From Blasia pusilla (taxonomy: Eukaryota > Marchantiophyta > Marchantiopsida > Blasiales), in contig CM114272.1 in assembly GCA_050084515.1 (NCBI GenBank), positions 6,882,001 through 6,946,000 of the forward strand: 64,000 bases of DNA, given 5' to 3'. The translations under genes and the position numbers were made by a program. Under the pieces are notes generated by a model. That model was not told the DNA's origin and did not search any database. It saw nothing but the letters and a program-made list of their open reading frames with translations. This document shows positions 1 through 14,717 of the stretch, piece by piece. The number at the start of each line of letters is the position of its first letter. Position 1 is the first letter of the stretch.

Positions 1-6
1 CACCAT

Positions 7-862
7 ATGTCTTACAACCCCTACCAACCAGAGTTGAACATGCTACAAGACATCACATACTACCTCCCTACATGTACTCCAAAATCCACAAACATTTGTG
101 ACAATGGTTCCTTATTTTTTGGAAAGGAAGCCAATACTAGGGAACAATTCTTAAAAGATTATATAAATACAACCATCGAAAAAAGACTCACTATAGAAAC
201 TATAATATTTCCATTTCTATTCCCATATTTACACGGTTACTTTCCAAGTGCACATTTTTTTCAGATTCTATACGTTTGAGATCCAGACAAACTTTCAACC
301 CATTTTTGTTATACAAACCTTATATTCTAGTTATGTATCAATTACGACAATCTATATTAGTTTGTTCCACTTTCCGCTCCTTCATCCTTAACAAAGACCT
401 TAATAGGCTAAGGAAGGAGAAACCACATCTTGGCAAAGAAGACCTCTATCACCACTTGTCAAAGCACTCACTTAGTCTACAACTACCTAGGAGCCCAAGA
501 TGTCATAGGGAACATTTTAAAGACGTAAAGGCCATGCTAAAAAAATGGGGTATGCCACACCTTTTCCTCATCCTCACATCAGATGAAGTTTCATCTACCA
601 AATGGCCTGAAAATACCTACATAGAAGACATCCTCTGCAAGTTTAATGCCACATTTTCTTTGCATGATGGTCCTTTTGAGTGTGATGAGGTGTTCCATAC
701 AAAACTTGATGTTTTCCTTGCACAATATACCTTCTCTGGGCCCCAATTATTGAGTCATATCCTTGACTACATCATAAGATACGAGTTGCAAGGTAGGGGC
801 AATATGCATTTTCATATAATATTTTGGATACACCAAGATGACATCGAACGGGTTACTTCATA
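7..862 (+). pseudogene. Helitron Rep/helicase protein, N-terminal and HUH Rep part (broken)
   Basis: Two overlapping frames (7-279 and 276-863) together make the N-terminal Helitron-like region and the rolling-circle Rep domain. Helitron-type signatures are a LFPYLHGYF-like stretch, the run RSRQTFNPF...MYQLRQSI, and the segment KWGMPHLFLILT. The HUH nuclease motif is visible as H-F-H in GRGNMHFHIIFW (His codons at 807-809 and 813-815). Rep nicks and transfers a single strand during rolling-circle transposition. The frame change near 279 and the stop at 863 show it is not functional. A related copy lies at 42,450-45,664. Confidence 0.8.
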
Positions 863-879
863 AATATGCACCTATATTC

Positions 880-1846
880 CCTACCCTACCAAAACCAAAA
901 ATCCTTCAATGAACGCTAAACAACATTTATGTGACTATGTGCTGCATGATTTTTCCACAACTAATCAATTACATAGGTGCAAGGAAGGGGTTTGTATTGA
1001 TAGGAAAAAAGACAATACATCATCTCTACAGTCATCTTGGATTCCCTGCCGATGTAACTTTAAATACTACTAGTGGGTAGCCCATGCCATGCATGAGAAT
1101 GAAGGGACTAATCATGTTGGACACAAAATATTTTTCTTGTTGCCGGATTGTCACATGTCAAACAAAGAGGTATTTGCAAATCAAGAAAGCACTCTCCAAT
1201 AATAATAAAGATTCCATGTGTTGACCCAAAATCCATGCGTTGAACATACTTTAGACCTTCCCACCAACACCGCAATATCATTCCTTACCATCCTCTGTTA
1301 TTTCTCTTATGGGAGGCTCATATAAGTCATATGAATATCCAAAGAGTAACAATCACACATTGGTCTTTCTATCTCATCAAGTATGCCTTAAAATTAGAAC
1401 CAACATGCTCTCTAGATATAGACATAGAAACAATTCGTTGAATAGGTCTTGATAACTTAGATGAAGTTCAACCCAAGCTAGTATCCAATGTTGTTCTTAA
1501 TTGTTATGTGTATTCTACAAAATCGTTATCATCATCCATGCAGATACCAATCATTTTCAGATCCCAATCTGTTAAGTACATCGATTCTAGTCCATCATGC
1601 CATACATCTCTTTACGGAAATGCATCAATTCCCAGTGTGCATCCCATTGAACTTTACTACGCCAGGCCAATTTATCTTGAAACACTTACATTCACATATT
1701 ATTGGATTAAACATTATATTTATAAGACTTCCCCAAAGAAGTTTCAACATTCCATTGTTGGTGTTGATTCATTGGGGAATATTGTATGCTCTTCAAACAT
1801 AATTTACAGATTTACACAGTTTCATCCACTCTACGAGTGGAATTAA
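880..1846 (+). pseudogene. Helitron protein, region between Rep and helicase (broken)
   Basis: This continues the same Helitron protein with several stops and frame changes. The clearest part, 1,508-1,846, matches the second Helitron at about 43,800-44,122 residue for residue in places: IPIIF.SQS.KYIDS, the CIHP/SVHP segment, and a shared C-terminal FTQFHPL/FTEFHPL run. It probably includes the Rep Tyr region, but I could not locate the catalytic tyrosines confidently. Confidence 0.65.
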
Positions 1847-1899
1847 ATTTTCTTTGTTATTTTGCTTCATACCATCCACTTCATATTTAAATGCATGCT

Positions 1900-2697
1900 A
1901 CTCAGTTGTAAATCACCCCAGTGGACTTATCTTCACGAGTGCTTGCTACAAAATATTGTTTCAGGTCTTGACTTTATAGAAAAATGAATGACCAACCATG
2001 CTACTCAACACTTATGGAGAAAAGTTCATACTATTAAAATTCTCTCTAAAGCATTAGCAGTCCTCAAACCCGAACTCCAGCTTCATATCCATATCGTGAT
2101 AAATCAAGTAGAAACTCATACAATCCCTATTTAATCACCCCAAGTTCATGAACAATCCCTACCAGACTTAAGCCTTCTAAATTTTGAGAAGCAAGAACTA
2201 TTCCAAAAAATCAAAGATCTTCACTCAAGCATTATCATGTTAACAAGGATCTGGCAATATATGCTTCATGAATTTCATGTGCAAGAATTGGAATTATTTA
2301 GGCTACAAAATTTTATTGTTCCTAGAGAGAGCCTTTTTGATTTGCAAGCATCTCTTTGCTTGACATATGGCAATCAAGCAGCAAGAAAATGTTTTTCCCT
2401 ATACGTGCAACAAGAAAAAAATTTGTGTGCAACATGATTAGTCCCTTCACTCCCGTGCATGGCATGGGATGGATATTAGTACCTTTTAATTACAACTACA
2501 TGAATTGCGGTTGTTCTCTTACACATCCCTATTACAATAGTTCATTCAACATTCCATATGCCAATACGCGACGACATACCTCAAATGCATTTGACATTAA
2601 ATGCAAAAGAACAAGGCTAAGAGATGTAGCCATTATAGTAATTGATGAGTGTTCAATACTAATTCCATAACTATTATAAATACTATCCATGCAATGT
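1900..2697 (+). pseudogene. Helitron PIF1-like helicase, N-terminal half (broken)
   Basis: This is the first half of the superfamily-1 PIF1-type helicase that unwinds DNA during Helitron transposition. The Walker B-type motif is visible as IIVIDECSIL (about 2,632-2,661). The Walker A region is too decayed to read. The frame is cut at 2,697 by the inserted LTR; the helicase resumes at 3,975. Confidence 0.65.
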
Positions 2698-3970
2698 TGT
2701 AAAGTAAAATGATCCGCTTTGTATATTCCTCTCTTATTAGTCTTAGAGAGAGTTTATAAGTATTAAGTAAACTAGTTTAGGAAAATAAAATTAAATGTTT
2801 AAACCTCTTTCTGATGCTTCATTTGTGGGGGCCCAACTTTAGGAAAAGAGGTAATAAATGAGATATGAGAAATATAAAAGTAAAGTAGTAGGTTGGTGTA
2901 TTAATGAAAATAAAATTAGAATAGTCTTTGCTAGTGGCTAGGATAGTTTGGGTAGTTGAGAAGATATGGAATAAGTTTAATTATGAGGATATTTTGGAGA
3001 ATATAACATGTAATCCACTTGTGTCAAAATTAATGAGATTGACTAAGTCTCGAGAGAAAGCAATGTGGCAAAAGATAAGATTAGTTCTATTTTGTATTCT
3101 TGTGGATCTTTTGTGAGTATATATAAAGAGAAGGGACTTTAAGGGTCATTTCTCGAGTTTCTTTGTCATTCTTGAGTGGATCGCATTGGGTTTTTCTTGC
3201 TCTTCCAATGAGAGTGGATTACCCTTCTTGGGATAGTGGCTTGATCTAGTCTATTCTTCAAGAGTTTTTGACATTCTTATGTGTGTGCAGATGGTTGTTT
3301 GGAGAGACTTGTCATTTTAGGGGAGTTCTTGTCATTTTAGGGATAGTGGATGGATTCTAGGTTTGTTAATTTTCCAATAAGAGTGAACGACATCTCTTGG
3401 GAGAGCGACTCTACCACAAACCATTTTTGAGGAGAATAGCGGATGTCCGTTAATCATGGATAAGAGTGGAGCGGGAGTCTTATCCAATTTTCCTTTTCTT
3501 AACTCATATTTCATAAAGGTTTTCTTCGTAGATGGGTATTGGTTTATTCTTTATCTACTCTACCACTTTGGAGAGACATTCATGAACTAGATTATGCAAT
3601 CATCAATTTCGGTGATATTTTATATTATCGCGTATGAACGGACTTGGGATTGTATTTTGTATGTCCTTATATAGTGATCTATAGATGTAAATAAGTATGT
3701 TTGAGTAGGTTTTAATACTAATTGTATCATTTTTCTTGTGTATAAATGTAAAGTAGTTTATGGAGACTTCATAGTTAGGAATTTTGGAGTTAGATATTAC
3801 GAAGAAGTGATCATCTTGGCACTACCATTCGTGATTCTTGTCGTGAGATAATGGAGAGTGTATATAGTAATTTTATAATGAATATGAGAACTTAGATAAT
3901 TGACCTTGCATCAATGATTGCGGTAGCCAGAAGATCCGCGCTTACTTGAAGAAAAACTCTCGACATGACA
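2698..3970 (+). mobile_element. Solo-LTR-like insertion with ATGT target duplication
   Basis: The helicase frame is interrupted here by 1,273 bp that begins TGTAAAG and ends CATGACA (TG...CA ends). It is flanked on both sides by ATGT (2,694-2,697 and 3,971-3,974), so it looks like an LTR integrated with a 4-bp target duplication. A strong TATA box (TATATATAAAG, about 3,116-3,126) suggests the + strand is the transcribed one. It holds no retroviral-type gene. The family is not recognised; the 4-bp duplication resembles that of the methyltransferase element farther on, but I see no sequence match. Confidence 0.6.
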
Positions 3971-3974
3971 ATGT

Positions 3975-4570
3975 TTGAACCAACCATCATCATCATATTC
4001 CCCAAGTCTCTTCACCAATAAGATGCTCATACTAGTTGGAGATATGGCCCAACTACCTCCAGTTTATAAGCATACCGCACAATAGATATGTAGGACATGT
4101 CATCTCTTATCTTCACCACTTCTAGACACTGCTACTAAGTTTAAACTCACTACATCAAACCTGCATTCAAAGGACTGATGCTACATGAATTTCCTTAATA
4201 TTATTAGGAAAAGGTTACCAAGTCTTGATAAAATCACCGATTTCCTACACCAGTGTTTTCTTATCGAGGATGATGCCATATATTTCATTACAAAAGGTAC
4301 ATTCATCATCTGCACATATCAATATGATGTTAATCTTTTCCATGTTCTTTACCTTTGGATATTTTTTGGTGATGCATCTATTATTCCAGTTCAAATTACA
4401 ATAGATGCATCTTTACTGCCATAATTCAAGTCATGGATTGAAGATAAAGATTTCCACCAACTGCCCTTTGTTGCCATAGGTTGTATTGTTATGCTCACAT
4501 CTAACATAGGCATTAAGAATCAAGTTGCAAATGGAGCACATGTAGTTGTGATTGATCTCCACTACAAGGA

Positions 4571-4590
<20 letters not shown>
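3975..4590 (+). pseudogene. Helitron PIF1-like helicase, C-terminal half (broken)
   Basis: The helicase resumes after the inserted LTR. The conserved PIF1 motif VGDMAQLPPV is at 4,034-4,063. It is followed by FLNIIRKR (about 4,185-4,215) and by a GCIVMLTSNI...VANGAHVVV stretch (about 4,480-4,560) typical of the PIF1 C-terminal region. Several stops are present. The last motifs (AMTxHKSQG, YVxLSR) seen in the second Helitron are missing, so this copy is truncated where the next element begins. Confidence 0.7.
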
Positions 4591-7409
<2,819 letters not shown>

Positions 7410-7705
7410 ATAATTGGAAACTCACCCAAGCTGGATGAGAAGTTTGTCTAGAAGTAGGCCATTGTTGGTGGAATTGATAACCAAATGTCATTGGTGATTG
7501 CATCATCATTGGAAGCCACCATAGCACCTGATTCTATGACCATGGTGGCTGAGGATATGGTTACATTTGCAAGGTATCATGTTACGAAGTCCCTTCCAAT
7601 GACTAGAGTTTGAGAGGCAATGCACTTCTCAAGATTAGTAAGAACTATGCCAAATGGTAAGAATGAAAAAACTTTCAACATTCACTCGGGAATAGAAAAT
7701 CATCC

Positions 7706-7710
<5 letters not shown>

Positions 7711-7789
<79 letters not shown>

Positions 7790-7928
7790 GTGAGTGAGTG
7801 AGTGAGTGAGTGAGTGAGTGAGTGAGTGAGTGAGTGAGTGAGTGAGTGAGTGAGTGAGTGAGTGAGTGAGTGAGTGAGTGAGTGAGTGAGTGAGTGAGTG
7901 AGTGAGTGAGTGAGTGAGTGAGTGAGTG
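7711..7928. repeat. Compound (GA)n then (TGAG)n microsatellite
   Basis: About 76 bp of AG repeat (7,711-7,786) is followed directly by about 142 bp of TGAG repeat (7,787-7,928). The tetranucleotide probably arose by mutation of the GA tract and then expanded. It abuts the truncated chromovirus fragment. Confidence 0.97.
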
Positions 7929-7944
7929 GATTTATTGTCCATGG

Positions 7945-8374
7945 GGACCCCATAGGACTATGGGACTTAGTTTTAAGATGTAACAAGAACTTAATCTTTG
8001 TCAAACCGAACTCTCTCCTATCCGCATTCGCATACATCTTGTTCGCCCTGAGTTTCTCAAACACCGTCTTCAAATGTCGAGTGTGCTCCTCTAGTGTTTT
8101 AAATGATCATCTATATTGATGACATACTCATCAATATAGATGATCACAAACTCATCTATCTCCTTATGAAAGATGAACTTCATCAAAGTGGTGAACGTCG
8201 GAAGCCTATCACCTCAATCTTATGATCAACTTCCCTGTGTGGTGGCAACTCAGTCGGAAGCTCCTTAGTCAACACATCTCCAAATACTTTCACAACTCTC
8301 TTGAGTGTTTCAGGGATTTCCCTTGAAGATGAGTTCTGATCTCCGCGTCTCGCGCTTGCATCATCCTCTACTTA
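7945..8374 (-). pseudogene. Chromovirus D fragment: scrap of reverse transcriptase and protease-RT linker
   Basis: Read on the minus strand this matches the RT region of elements A and B (compare 12,230-12,450). An internal deletion then joins RT sequence to the linker near 12,846-13,005, and it ends abruptly where the A LTR starts at 8,375. It contains the 8,104-8,146 palindrome in place of the normal RT active-site codons. It is a truncated sibling of A and B and cannot encode anything. Confidence 0.8.
8104..8146. repeat. Perfect 19-bp inverted repeat with 5-nt loop
   Basis: The arm TGATCATCTATATTGATGA (8,104-8,122) is exactly mirrored at 8,128-8,146 around the loop CATAC. In elements A and B the same place is a single copy of the RT Tyr-Ile-Asp-Asp coding region, so the second arm is a templated inverted copy. 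Confidence 0.9.
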
Positions 8375-9399
8375 TATCGTGCGCCTACTCTTCTTGAACG
8401 TTAATCTTGTTTGTTGCGGAAGCGTGCGTTCAGTAGGTCACGCTCTCAACGCTGATCTGCATCCAAACACGCACTTCGGTTAGTCGGTCTTGGATCAATC
8501 AGCGGGATTACTTTCCGAGTTCTCGTCTCGGACTCTCTCTTCAAGCTCAACCTTCCTAGTTTCGCGGTTTCCAACACGGGCAAGTCTCGAAAGACTTGGG
8601 ATAGACTTTCTGGTCGGTTCAGGAACCTGAAACGGCGTTTCGCGCCTAGCGGTTCCAACTGTCCGATGAACATGCAATGAGTTCCTCACCAAGACTCGCA
8701 CGAAGTGAATCTCGGGTTGGAATCCAAGTGTGGCGTACAAAGTCCACTCCCTTGGATCAGGTTTGGGTTTGGGGTTTCCGCGCCAAACTCCCGTTTCATC
8801 CCGTGCCTCTGAAACGCCGTTTGGCGCCCAAAGTGGGGTTTCGTTTCCCGAGACATCTCAGAGAAGGTACTCCCCTTACTAGTACTTCTGGGGATCTCTC
8901 GGGGCCCCCTACATTTAGGGAAAGACACCCGGGCCCCTCCAATTGGCCCTCAACCCGATTGCTCTCTGAATCGTTTTCCGCCAATATCTCAGCCTGTACT
9001 TATGCGTTTGCTGAGATCTTTGGTGCGTTGGAAGCGTCTTGAGATCATCTATCCAACGCGCCCTTACTTGTCCCGAACACATCTCGGAGCTCAACGTTAT
9101 GGTCCTAAACACAGTCACATTCTCCCAAACGCTAGTCATGTTCCAAGCGGTTCTCACCTCTTTGGCAACCAACCTCCAAGACTCAACTCATCTCAAGTCT
9201 CGCTCGCGTTTGGTCTAGGTTTCTGGTCGTGACCACTAACGCATGAAACGCACAACTCTGTTCGCGTTTCGTCTCTTAGACTTTTCAAGAGACTCTACCA
9301 AACGCTCTCCAAAGCGCAAACCTCGCGGCGTGAGTTCCTTTGAGTTCGATGTTTCGCTTGGCGCGTATTTGGTGTTGTTTGGTTATGAGGGTCGCGACA
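8375..9399 (-). repeat. 3' LTR of chromovirus A (1,025 bp)
   Basis: Read on the minus strand it starts TGTCGCGACCC (9,399 downward) and ends at 8,375. The other LTRs of the family end GCACGACA; here one base is changed (TATCGTGCG instead of TGTCGTGCG on the + strand). Long open frames on both strands inside it recur in every LTR copy and are chance stop-free stretches. The polypurine tract AAGGAGGGGTGAG lies immediately upstream (minus strand, 9,400-9,412). Confidence 0.92.
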
Positions 9400-10085
9400 C
9401 TCACCCCTCCTTAGAAGGTTGATGTCCTCATCAACGCAAACCTTATTTATGTCAAGTTTCGGGAAGCCGACCCTTAAACACGAATCGCGTTTTGGTAGCT
9501 AACCCGCAATTCCTCTTTTGGCTTAAGTCTTAGGTTTGTCGTAAACACTTAGACTTATTAGCTTCGCTTTCGATGAGCCTAGACTTGTTTTGCCAAACTA
9601 ATCTAACTATCAAAATAAGCTCACTAAGTGCAACCTAACACTTCACTCACTATTTGTAAACAACCTTTGTCTACCTAGCCAACTCATTACTACTTTTGGG
9701 TCACCTGTATTCCACCTAGGCGCGTCACTAAGTTCAGTCATGAAACATGAATGAGATCACCACAAACCCCAAGACAGACTCATCTGCCCCGCCGACGTTA
9801 GGGCGAGCCCAAATGCTAGTACTTCAACACTTGGTCTTGATCTAGATGCCTTATCTGAATACAAGCTCTCACCTCAAATACTCATTGTTTGGTCTCCTTG
9901 ACTTACATCCTAAGCATATGAAGAACTACTCATTGCCTTGCACAAACCAAACTCAAAATTACAATACAAACATCGAATCTCCAAATCCATGTCTTCTTTA
10001 TTGCAACAACTAAACCTTTCTAGTTACAACGGGTTATCGGCCCAAGCTTTCCGGTCACAAGTTATGTCCATTGCTTCATCATGTA
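9400..10085 (-). other. 3' untranslated region of chromovirus A with polypurine tract
   Basis: Non-coding stretch between the chromodomain and the 3' LTR. It is closely matched by 21,016-21,704 in B and by the diverged copy 22,735-23,279 in C. The polypurine tract primes plus-strand DNA synthesis. No gene is seen. Confidence 0.85.
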
Positions 10086-10690
10086 CTAACGCACGTGCCT
10101 TTCTTGCATCCATCTGAAGTCACGCAATGCTTCTTGCGCATGTTCTAGATCCGCCTCCGCAATCCAAGTCGCCTCTTTCATATGATAGCCTTTCCACTTG
10201 ACCAAGTACTCGTACTTGGTGGCCCTACGTCTGGAAGGCGAGAATAGTCTCAACCTCGAACTCTGGTTCCTCATTTCGATGACCGGTTGTGGTCTCAACA
10301 TCCTCCTTCGCCCGGACGCACATTGTCTTGAAGATACTTCTTCAATAATGACACATGGAAAGTCGGGTGAATCTTGAACTCGTTTGGCGGCTCCAACGTG
10401 TACAAATCCTCAAACGGCCTTGCCTTGATCACATACGGTCCAAAGATACTTGGTGACAATTTCGCATGAACAATTCTTTCGGAAGAGTGAGATTCTTAAC
10501 ACTCAACCACACTTGTTCCCCAACTTGGAAACTCACATGGCGCCGACTTTTGTTAGCATGCTTTACGTACCTTAGTTGAGCCTTGGCGAGACTTTTTCTC
10601 GCTTCGCTCTTGTCGTTTCTGCATTTCCACTAACAAACATTCCGCCGTTGCTTGCGAGTGTGTGTCGATGTATTGCCCTTCGAAAGAGCT
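10086..10690 (-). pseudogene. Chromovirus A integrase C-terminus and chromodomain (frameshifted)
   Basis: The open piece 10,086-10,301 carries the chromodomain signature TKYEYLVKWKGY....ATWIAEADL, which in chromoviruses binds methylated histone tails and steers integration to heterochromatin. Upstream pieces hold the GPY/F-type integrase tail (compare 20,472-20,804 in B). The frame joining the two is broken. This copy preserves the chromodomain better than B, which has lost bases within it. Confidence 0.85.
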
Positions 10691-10693
10691 AAG

Positions 10694-11305
10694 TCAAGAG
10701 GCCCTTCGGTTCTCTTTGATACACCAGAAGAAAAGGAGATTCTCGGTTGCAGAATGCTTAGTCGAGTTGTAACAATACTCAGCCATACTTAACCACTTGG
10801 CCCAATCTCTTTGGTCCGCACTCACGTAATTCCGTAAGTATTGGTTTACGACCGAGTTTACTTTTTCCGTTTGCCCATCCGTTTGAGGATGAAAGGCCGT
10901 ACTAAAGCTGAGTTTGGTCCGGAACCTCCTGAATAGATGTTTCCAAAACCTTTGGTAAACTTGGATCCCGATCGGACACAATGCTCCTAGGCAATCCGTG
11001 CGCGCACGCCACCAACCATCCAGGAATAGTTGGGAAGTCGCGAGGCCGTCGAGACTCTCTCGTCGGCACAAACCTCCCCAACTTGCTAAACCGATCAACT
11101 ATCACAAGTATAGCGTTGTATCCCTCGGATTCGGAAGACTCGTAATGAAATCCATGCTAATGCTTTGCAAGGGTCCCTCCGGATTGGCAAAGGATGAAGT
11201 AAACCTTGTTTCTTCGCATAAGACACGCAGTTACTTTGGCGGAGTCACGCATGTTTTCACATATTTAGCAACATCTTCCTTCATGTTGGGCGGAAGAACC
11301 TCTTA
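10694..11305 (-). pseudogene. Chromovirus A integrase catalytic core (frameshifted)
   Basis: Minus-strand pieces match the DDE integrase of B (19,700-20,450). The AFHPQTDGQTEKV segment with the catalytic Glu is intact, as is the downstream MAEYCYNSTKHS run. The segment holding the second catalytic Asp (SDRDP) is shifted out of frame, so the enzyme cannot be made from this copy. Confidence 0.85.
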
Positions 11306-11985
11306 GACAAAAACAGCAAGAGTGGATTTCTCCCCTTTGTGTCCCGCCAAAGGTCCATCATGACATTCCACAAACACCTTGGTCCGTAGCTTGCCTTGGC
11401 CTACATAGATCCTGCTCTGCTTAAACCTTAGCAAGCCGTGTCTCAAACTCAGATTGGCCACCTTCTCGCCCCGCTTTAACTTCCCAAGGTACTCCCTCGC
11501 TTGCTCATCCTTCATGTATCCTTCACGAATCCTTCTTTCCAGGTCTGTTTCATTAGGGAACATTGCTCTCAACACTTGTGTAAATCGATGGCATGTGTTC
11601 ATCCTGCGATTTAACGCGATCTGGAATGACATTGTCCTTCCCGGCTTGTGGATTAGCTCCACATTCATCAACGCCAAGGTATCATGCCACCGAAGTTGTT
11701 TTGGCATCACGCGATCCTGGGTCTCAAAATACTTGAGCGATATGTTATCGGTGAAAACTCGAGTCCTGTGAAGTCCCAAATAGTGACGCCACTTCCTCAA
11801 GCAATGAACCACCGCAAACAACTCTTTCTCATGAGTAGGCCATCTCCTTTCGGTGTCGGTCAGCTTCTTGCTTTCATATGCTCTGAGTCTCCCTTTTGCA
11901 CCAACATTCCTGCAATCGCGAAATCACTAGCATCCGTGTGCACCTCGAACGGTTGTTCAAACTCCGGCAGTTTCAGAACTGGTTC
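11303..11985 (-). pseudogene. Chromovirus A RNase H C-terminus and integrase zinc-binding domain
   Basis: A 172-codon open stretch (11,303-11,821) begins in RNase H (FAVVHCLRKWRHYL, FTDNISLKYF). It crosses the linker (HKPGRTM, where B has HKPGKDN) and ends in the HHCC zinc finger entrance (CHDGPLAGHKGEKST). The linker has suffered small deletions relative to B (19,317-19,800). Confidence 0.85.
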
Positions 11986-12860
11986 CTACGAGAGGATCTC
12001 TTTGACTCGATTGAACGCTTTATCCACTTCCTCGGTCCATGTAGTATTGGCAAACTTTGCGGTCCAATCCGTGAGAGGTTTCACTATGCCGGAAAAGTTC
12101 TTCACGTATGCTCGGTAAAAGTGGACAGCTCCGATGAACCTTCTCATCCCCTTCACCGTGGAAGGCGGTTCCCATTCGGCAATCGCGCTCACCTTTTCCA
12201 TGTCTGGACTCACTCCATCTGCACTGACCACATGTCCCAAGAACTTGATCTTCGTCAAACCGAACTCACTCTTATCCGCATTCGCATACAGCTTGTTCGC
12301 CCTAAGTTTCTCAAACACCGTCTTCAAATGTCGAGCGTGCTCCTCTAGTGTTTTCGAATAGATGAGTATGTCATCTATATAGATGATCACAAAATCATCC
12401 GTCTCCTTGTGAAAGACGGAGTTCATCAAAGTGGTAAACGTCGGAGGCGCATTACAAAGACCGAAAGGCATTACTACAAACTCGAACGAACCGTATCTCG
12501 TCCTACAGGCAGTCTTCTCTACATCCGCTTCGGCAATCCGAATCTGATAATATTCTGATTTCAGGTCAATCCGGCTGAAATACTTGGCACCCGACAATCG
12601 ATCAAAGAGGTCATCCATCCTCGGTAGAGATAGTTATTCCTCTTGTCACTTTATTCAGCGCCCGATAATCAACACGAGTCTCAACTTCCCATCCTTCTTC
12701 TTGACAAAGAGGACGGGCGCCCCATAAGGTGACTTGCTCGTTCGGATGTAACCCCTCTCTAGGAGTTCACCCAAATGTTTCTTCAACTCAGCAAGTTCCT
12801 CTTGATTCAACCTATATGGTGCCTTTGAAGGTGGTTGAGATCTGGTATCACCTCAATCTT
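11986..12860 (-). pseudogene. Chromovirus A reverse transcriptase (palm intact, N-terminus broken)
   Basis: The 210-codon stretch 11,986-12,618 covers RT from [19 protein letters not shown] through [15 protein letters not shown] and the catalytic YIDD (in FVIIYIDDILIYSK) to the connection with RNase H. Both Asp residues of YIDD are present, unlike the mutated CIDD of B. Upstream sequence to about 12,860 encodes the finger region ([14 protein letters not shown] in B) but is frameshifted. Confidence 0.9.
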
Positions 12861-14716
12861 ATGATCAACCGCCCTATGTGGTGGCAACTCGGTCGGAAGC
12901 TCCTTAGTCAACACATCTTCAAATTCTTTCACAACTCTCTTGAGTGTTTTGAGGATCCCCTTGAAGCTGAGTTCTGATCTCTGCATCTTGCGCTTGCATC
13001 ATCCTCTACTCGTCTCATCAAGCAAAGGAATCCTTCCTCTAACTCGCCAAACTCGTCCTCGTAATGGCGTTCACCAACTCCGTCTTTCTAGGCACCTCAC
13101 GAACCAATCAGGCGTCCGTCCGTTTGCCGTTAACCAAGACGCTTAACCTCAAAGGTTTCGCCTCAGTTCCACCTCATACGCATCCAAGAACGTGTTCCCC
13201 AAGACTCGTCGATACCGTCCATCTCGCAAAGCTGTAAAATTCTCCTTCAACTCAAATACTCCATCTCACAACTAGCCTAAAACCAGATCGATGTCGGTGG
13301 GATTTTCCTCCCGCGAATCCTACCTAATGGGTTCATCCGCTTTGGTGGTTGGCAATCCCAACGTTTTACGATTCTCGGACTCAGAATGAGTGCGAAGCTT
13401 TGTATCAACGAGCAACATCACATCGCGATTAGCGATCTCGGATCCTAGGTAAACCAAATTGGGCGTCCTCTTGGTGACTTGTAGAGATGTATCTAGATCT
13501 CCCTTCGATAAATGCTTAGCGGCAAACGCAATCATACTCGGTTTACTAACCTTGGGCCTCACACATTCCTTAGCCATATGCCCGGGTTCGCCACAATTAT
13601 AACAAATCACTTTGGCATTCGTTGACTTCATAAACGGCGGCCCCTTCGGCTTCGCGTTGAGTTCCACTCGTTTCGCCGCTGGGGCGAGAGACCATCCGTG
13701 GTCACGCTCACCCCCATTCCAAACCCTCTTGGATGTCCCTTTATTCTTCTGTAACTTAGAAAAACTTTTTGTCTCAAAGGGTTTCGGGTGTTGGACTTCA
13801 TCGTCCCCAATCCGCTCAACTAGTCTCAAGAGGTCCGCGCACGTCTCTGGGATGTGAGGCATACGAAAGAGAGCCTTCTCGGCACTCGGTTTGAGTCCAC
13901 TTAGGAAGATCACCTTTTAGTATGTTCATCCGTGGAAAGTGCACTCATGAGCGCACTAAACTCTCGCACATAAGCGCCAAGTGATCCACTGGAGCAACCT
14001 CACCACCTCCATGCCATCGCGGTACTCGATATTCGAGTGAATCGGTTCCCAATCAACTCCTTGAAATCTTCCCAACTCAACGTTTTCCCACGACCTAGAT
14101 GTTCTTTGCGGTGAGCCGTCCACCAATGGAGAGCGTGATCCTTGAAACGTGACCGCTATAGTCACCTTGTCTTGTTAAATCGCCTTTGCGCCGAAATAGA
14201 GTTCGAGTTCCGTTAGAAACTCGCTCACTTTCGAACGCCCCATTCTGTGAATGGCGTTGGCAAATTAGTCTTACAAAGCTTCTTGCCGAACTAGAGGCTC
14301 CATTTGACTTGAATTCGAGATCACCTTGCTTTGTTGACCATCTGGTCGCCATCACCTTCATCAATCCCATCATTTGGGTATAAAAGGCCGGATCGTTTAA
14401 GTTTGGACCGAAGGTCCCAGCGGAAAGATTTCGGTTGGAACATCCTCATGTCGGGACTCGCCGAGTCATAAATTCCACCTCCGGCTCTCGGTCCATCATT
14501 GATTCGTCTCTTGGCTTCTTTGCTTTGACTCGCGGTTTCCTCGGTTCTTCGCCCTTGGTGGCCATTTGCGAGTCGTCGCCTTTTCTCAGATCTCCTCCTC
14601 GCCTCTTGCGTTCCTCCTCGGCGTCGCGGTCTTCCGGCTACCTTGAGTTCTCCCCAAACGCCCAGATCTTCAACGACCCCAAGTTCACGCTCATCAAGGA
14701 ATTGCTCTGATACCAC
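12861..14716 (-). pseudogene. Chromovirus A gag and protease (frameshifted)
   Basis: Minus-strand pieces at 14,321-14,716, 14,095-14,373 and 13,320-13,913 form a gag polyprotein. It ends in a CCHC zinc knuckle (CYNCGEPGHMAKEC, about 13,565-13,610) that packages RNA. The protease follows, but its DTG active site has become DTK after a small deletion (compare VDTGALHSF in B). The reading frame starts very near the primer site; the true start codon is unclear. Linker sequence continues to 12,861. Confidence 0.82.
14698..14715 (-). other. tRNA primer-binding site of chromovirus A
   Basis: Minus-strand TGGTATCAGAGCAATTCC, two bases downstream of the 5' LTR. It is complementary to the 3' end of initiator-Met tRNA, the usual primer of plant LTR retrotransposons. 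Confidence 0.9.
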
Positions 14717-14717
14717 G

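Noticed and set aside
7675-8073. Open frames of Ser-Leu and Thr-His-Ser-Leu repeats
   Set aside because: Direct products of the (GA)n/(GAGT)n microsatellite.
8677-9042. 121-codon open frame, repeated exactly at 15,014-15,379, with overlapping frames on the other strand
   Set aside because: It lies wholly within the chromovirus LTR and is conserved only because the LTRs are recent copies. No domain and no start context.
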